This document shows, in pieces, positions 30,562-31,814 of a stretch of DNA of 31,814 nt. Each line of letters begins with the position of its first letter. The first letter of the stretch is position 1. Source of the stretch: Pigoraptor vietnamica (lineage: Eukaryota; Opisthokonta; Filasterea). Made by a program: the position numbers and the translations under genes. Location of the stretch: NCBI GenBank assembly GCA_943704525.1, contig CALSCQ010002791.1, positions 1-31,814 of the forward strand, written 5' to 3'. The notes beneath the pieces were generated by a model. It worked only from the letters and a program-made list of their open reading frames with translations. It ran no database searches and was not told the DNA's origin.

Positions 30562-30780
30562 TCACTTTCGCTCACTCCGCGCCGAGACGGCCATCGCGAA
30601 TGCGACGATGACTGCGACCGTTTGCACGATGGCCAGTTGCTTGGGGACGTCAAGGCGAGGCTCGCTCAGCAGGAGTAGGAAGGCGAACGCAACGAAGAGG
30701 GCCATCTTGTCGTCGTCACGTAGGGACTGCACACCCTTGAGGCTGCTGTGTGCTACATGAAAGGTTTCTGAGATGGCCAT
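30562..30780 (-). CDS. Small two-helix membrane protein, copy B
   Basis: Seventy-two codons run from the ATG at 30780 to the TGA at 30562-30564. The protein has a short polar start, the charged motif RDDDK, a hydrophobic helix (MALFVAFAFLLLL), a polar turn SEPRLDVPKQ and a second hydrophobic segment (LAIVQTVAVIVAFAMAV), ending SARSERK. It looks like a helical hairpin in a membrane. I do not recognise the family. Its reality is supported by a near-copy at 27945-28087 whose differences largely keep the protein sequence in this frame. Expression is untested. Confidence 0.5.
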   Translation of the reverse strand: MAISETFHVAHSSLKGVQSLRDDDKMALFVAFAFLLLLSEPRLDVPKQLAIVQTVAVIVAFAMAVSARSERK

Positions 30781-31554
30781 GTTGGTTTGTGTCGCAGTGC
30801 GTCGCTCGGTGTAAGTGCGCTTGATTGTGAGTTGATCTATTGTTTGCAGATGCGTCTGTCACGTTCATTTTATACTGATGTCCAAATAGACACTGACGGC
30901 GTTAACACCATGGAGGAAGTATGTGTCAGTTATCGGCGAAGGTTGCGCAGTTATCGAGTGGGTAACACGGTCATCCATTTTTCTTTCCCGCTGTTTTTTG
31001 TTGCCTGGCCACCCCGGATGAAGGGCTGTTCGCGCCAAAATTCAAATTTCGACCAATGGCGTGCGAGATTGGCTCGCCTCAAATTTCACTATGGAAAATG
31101 TATGGGCGAGTGATTTATTTGGCCTTCGTCAATACACACATGCGCGCGCCCAACACACACACACACACACACACACTCACTCACACACACTCTCACGTAC
31201 ACGAGACGCTTCCTCGCTCTCTCTCTCTCTCTCGTCCATTGCTTGTCCATCTCTTGCAAATAAGCGTCTCAAAGCGCATAATACTCTTAGGAAAAGTCGC
31301 AACAATATTCGCGCGCTTTTTTCCCTAGGTGGGTGAACGTGGAGGCCTTCCCGATGGCTGATTTCCTTCCGACCTTGAGCATTCATCGCTTCGCACCCTT
31401 GTGTGGGCTGCGTAGAGAAGCGTTTAGTGCGCTCTTCGGCGTGCCTTGCTGTCGAGGGCCGCAGCACATCTTTTTTCCATTTTGCTTGTGATCTTCAAAC
31501 TAAAAAACCTTCGCAATTGCGCGTTTTTTGGCAGGCCAAAGGAGATCACACAAA
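30781..31554. promoter_or_regulatory. Divergent intergenic region upstream of Cks1
   Basis: These 774 bp separate the small minus-strand gene from Cks1. They hold the E2F-like element and CCAAT at 31032-31059, CTATGGAAAATGTATGGGCG at 31089, a (CA)n run at 31156-31200 and CT repeats to about 31230. TTTTTTGGCAG at 31524-31534 could be the acceptor of an intron in the 5' untranslated region just ahead of the ATG. No further gene is evident. Confidence 0.5.
31032..31059 (+). promoter_or_regulatory. E2F-like element plus CCAAT box upstream of Cks1
   Basis: TTCGCGCCAAAATTC (from 31029) is a good E2F-type site. It is followed by AAATTTCGACCAATGG with a CCAAT box. The arrangement is about 520 bp before the Cks1 ATG and about 250 bp from the small minus-strand gene, so it could serve either. 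It resembles the element upstream of haspin. Confidence 0.4.
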
Positions 31555-31616
31555 ATGCCGAACCCCACCCAAATCTACTACTCGGAGCGCTACTCTGACG
31601 ACAAGTACACGTACAG
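31555..31616 (+). CDS. CKS1: Cks1 cyclin-dependent kinase regulatory subunit, first exon only
   Basis: The ATG at 31555 starts MPNPTQIYYSERYSDDKYTY followed by AG|GTGCGT, so the codon for the next Arg is split and the intron runs off the right edge. The QIYYS-x-x-Y-x-D-x-x-x-x-Y-R signature is that of the small Cks proteins, which bind CDK and, through a phosphate pocket built partly from the Arg at this junction, phospho-threonine substrates. The rest of the ~80-residue protein is outside the window. The intron ends the window in C and CA repeats. Confidence 0.9.
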
Positions 31617-31814
31617 GTGCGTGCATGCTCTCGTGTCTCTCTATGATCTGCTCTGGCATCCACCTGAGCAAACGTGCGCGTGTCGTTGGCCACGCTCTGC
31701 GGCGCCTTTTCTTTTCACTGCTGTTGCGCAAGAAAGCTTTGCTTCGCGTGTAATCCAAAGCGTTGAAGCCCTCTTGTTCGCTCCACCCCCCCCCCCCCAC
31801 ACACACACACACGC

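Noticed and set aside
1-31814. CRISPR array, tRNA, rRNA, bacterial operon or integrated virus
   Set aside because: No spaced direct repeats, no cloverleaf or rRNA sequence recognised, and intron-rich eukaryotic genes throughout.

Overview
This is a window from the nuclear genome of a microbial eukaryote. The genes are dense and intron-rich: most have 4 to 14 exons, introns of about 70-430 bp with GT..AG ends, and long GT/CA microsatellites inside them. Haspin, Cks1, a REX1-type RNA exonuclease and an LRR-guanylate kinase (LRGUK) are present. LRGUK-type proteins are typical of organisms with cilia or flagella, so a free-living flagellated protist is a reasonable inference. I cannot name the lineage. 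I see no bacterial or viral gene organisation and no tRNA, rRNA or CRISPR. Exon models were built by hand from splice signals, reading phase and remembered protein families; they are not backed by transcripts.

Layout. (1) 147-3156, minus: 5' part of a receptor-like gene with two periplasmic-binding-protein (Venus-flytrap) domains; it runs off the left edge. (2) 4043-7071, plus: haspin kinase, 8 exons. (3) 7286-8203, minus: unknown coiled-coil protein. (4) 9061-13824, plus: LRGUK homologue, 13 exons. (5) 14259-20328, plus: complete paralogue of gene 1, adding a bundle of about 7-8 membrane helices and a Ser-rich tail (1502 aa). (6) 20678-21620, plus: small secreted protein with a C1q/TNF-like C-terminal domain. 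(7) 21785-23161, minus: broken F-box/repeat protein gene. (8) 23410-27907, plus: REX1/REXO5-type DEDDh 3'-5' RNA exonuclease, 14 exons. (9) about 27945-28087 and 30562-30780, minus: two copies of a tiny membrane-protein gene, part of a segmental duplication that also copied the end of gene 8. (10) 28728-29916, plus: small HSF-type DNA-binding protein behind a clear TATA box and an array of GAACTCG elements. (11) 31555-right edge, plus: first exon of Cks1.

Themes. Two mitotic regulators (haspin, Cks1) share an E2F-like GCGCCAAAATT element upstream. Haspin and LRGUK each appear to use a GC-AG intron. The two double flytrap receptors face away from each other around an 11-kb block and keep every comparable intron position and phase. 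They are the most unusual protein family here: a protist chemoreceptor architecture with two ligand-binding modules on one multi-pass membrane domain.
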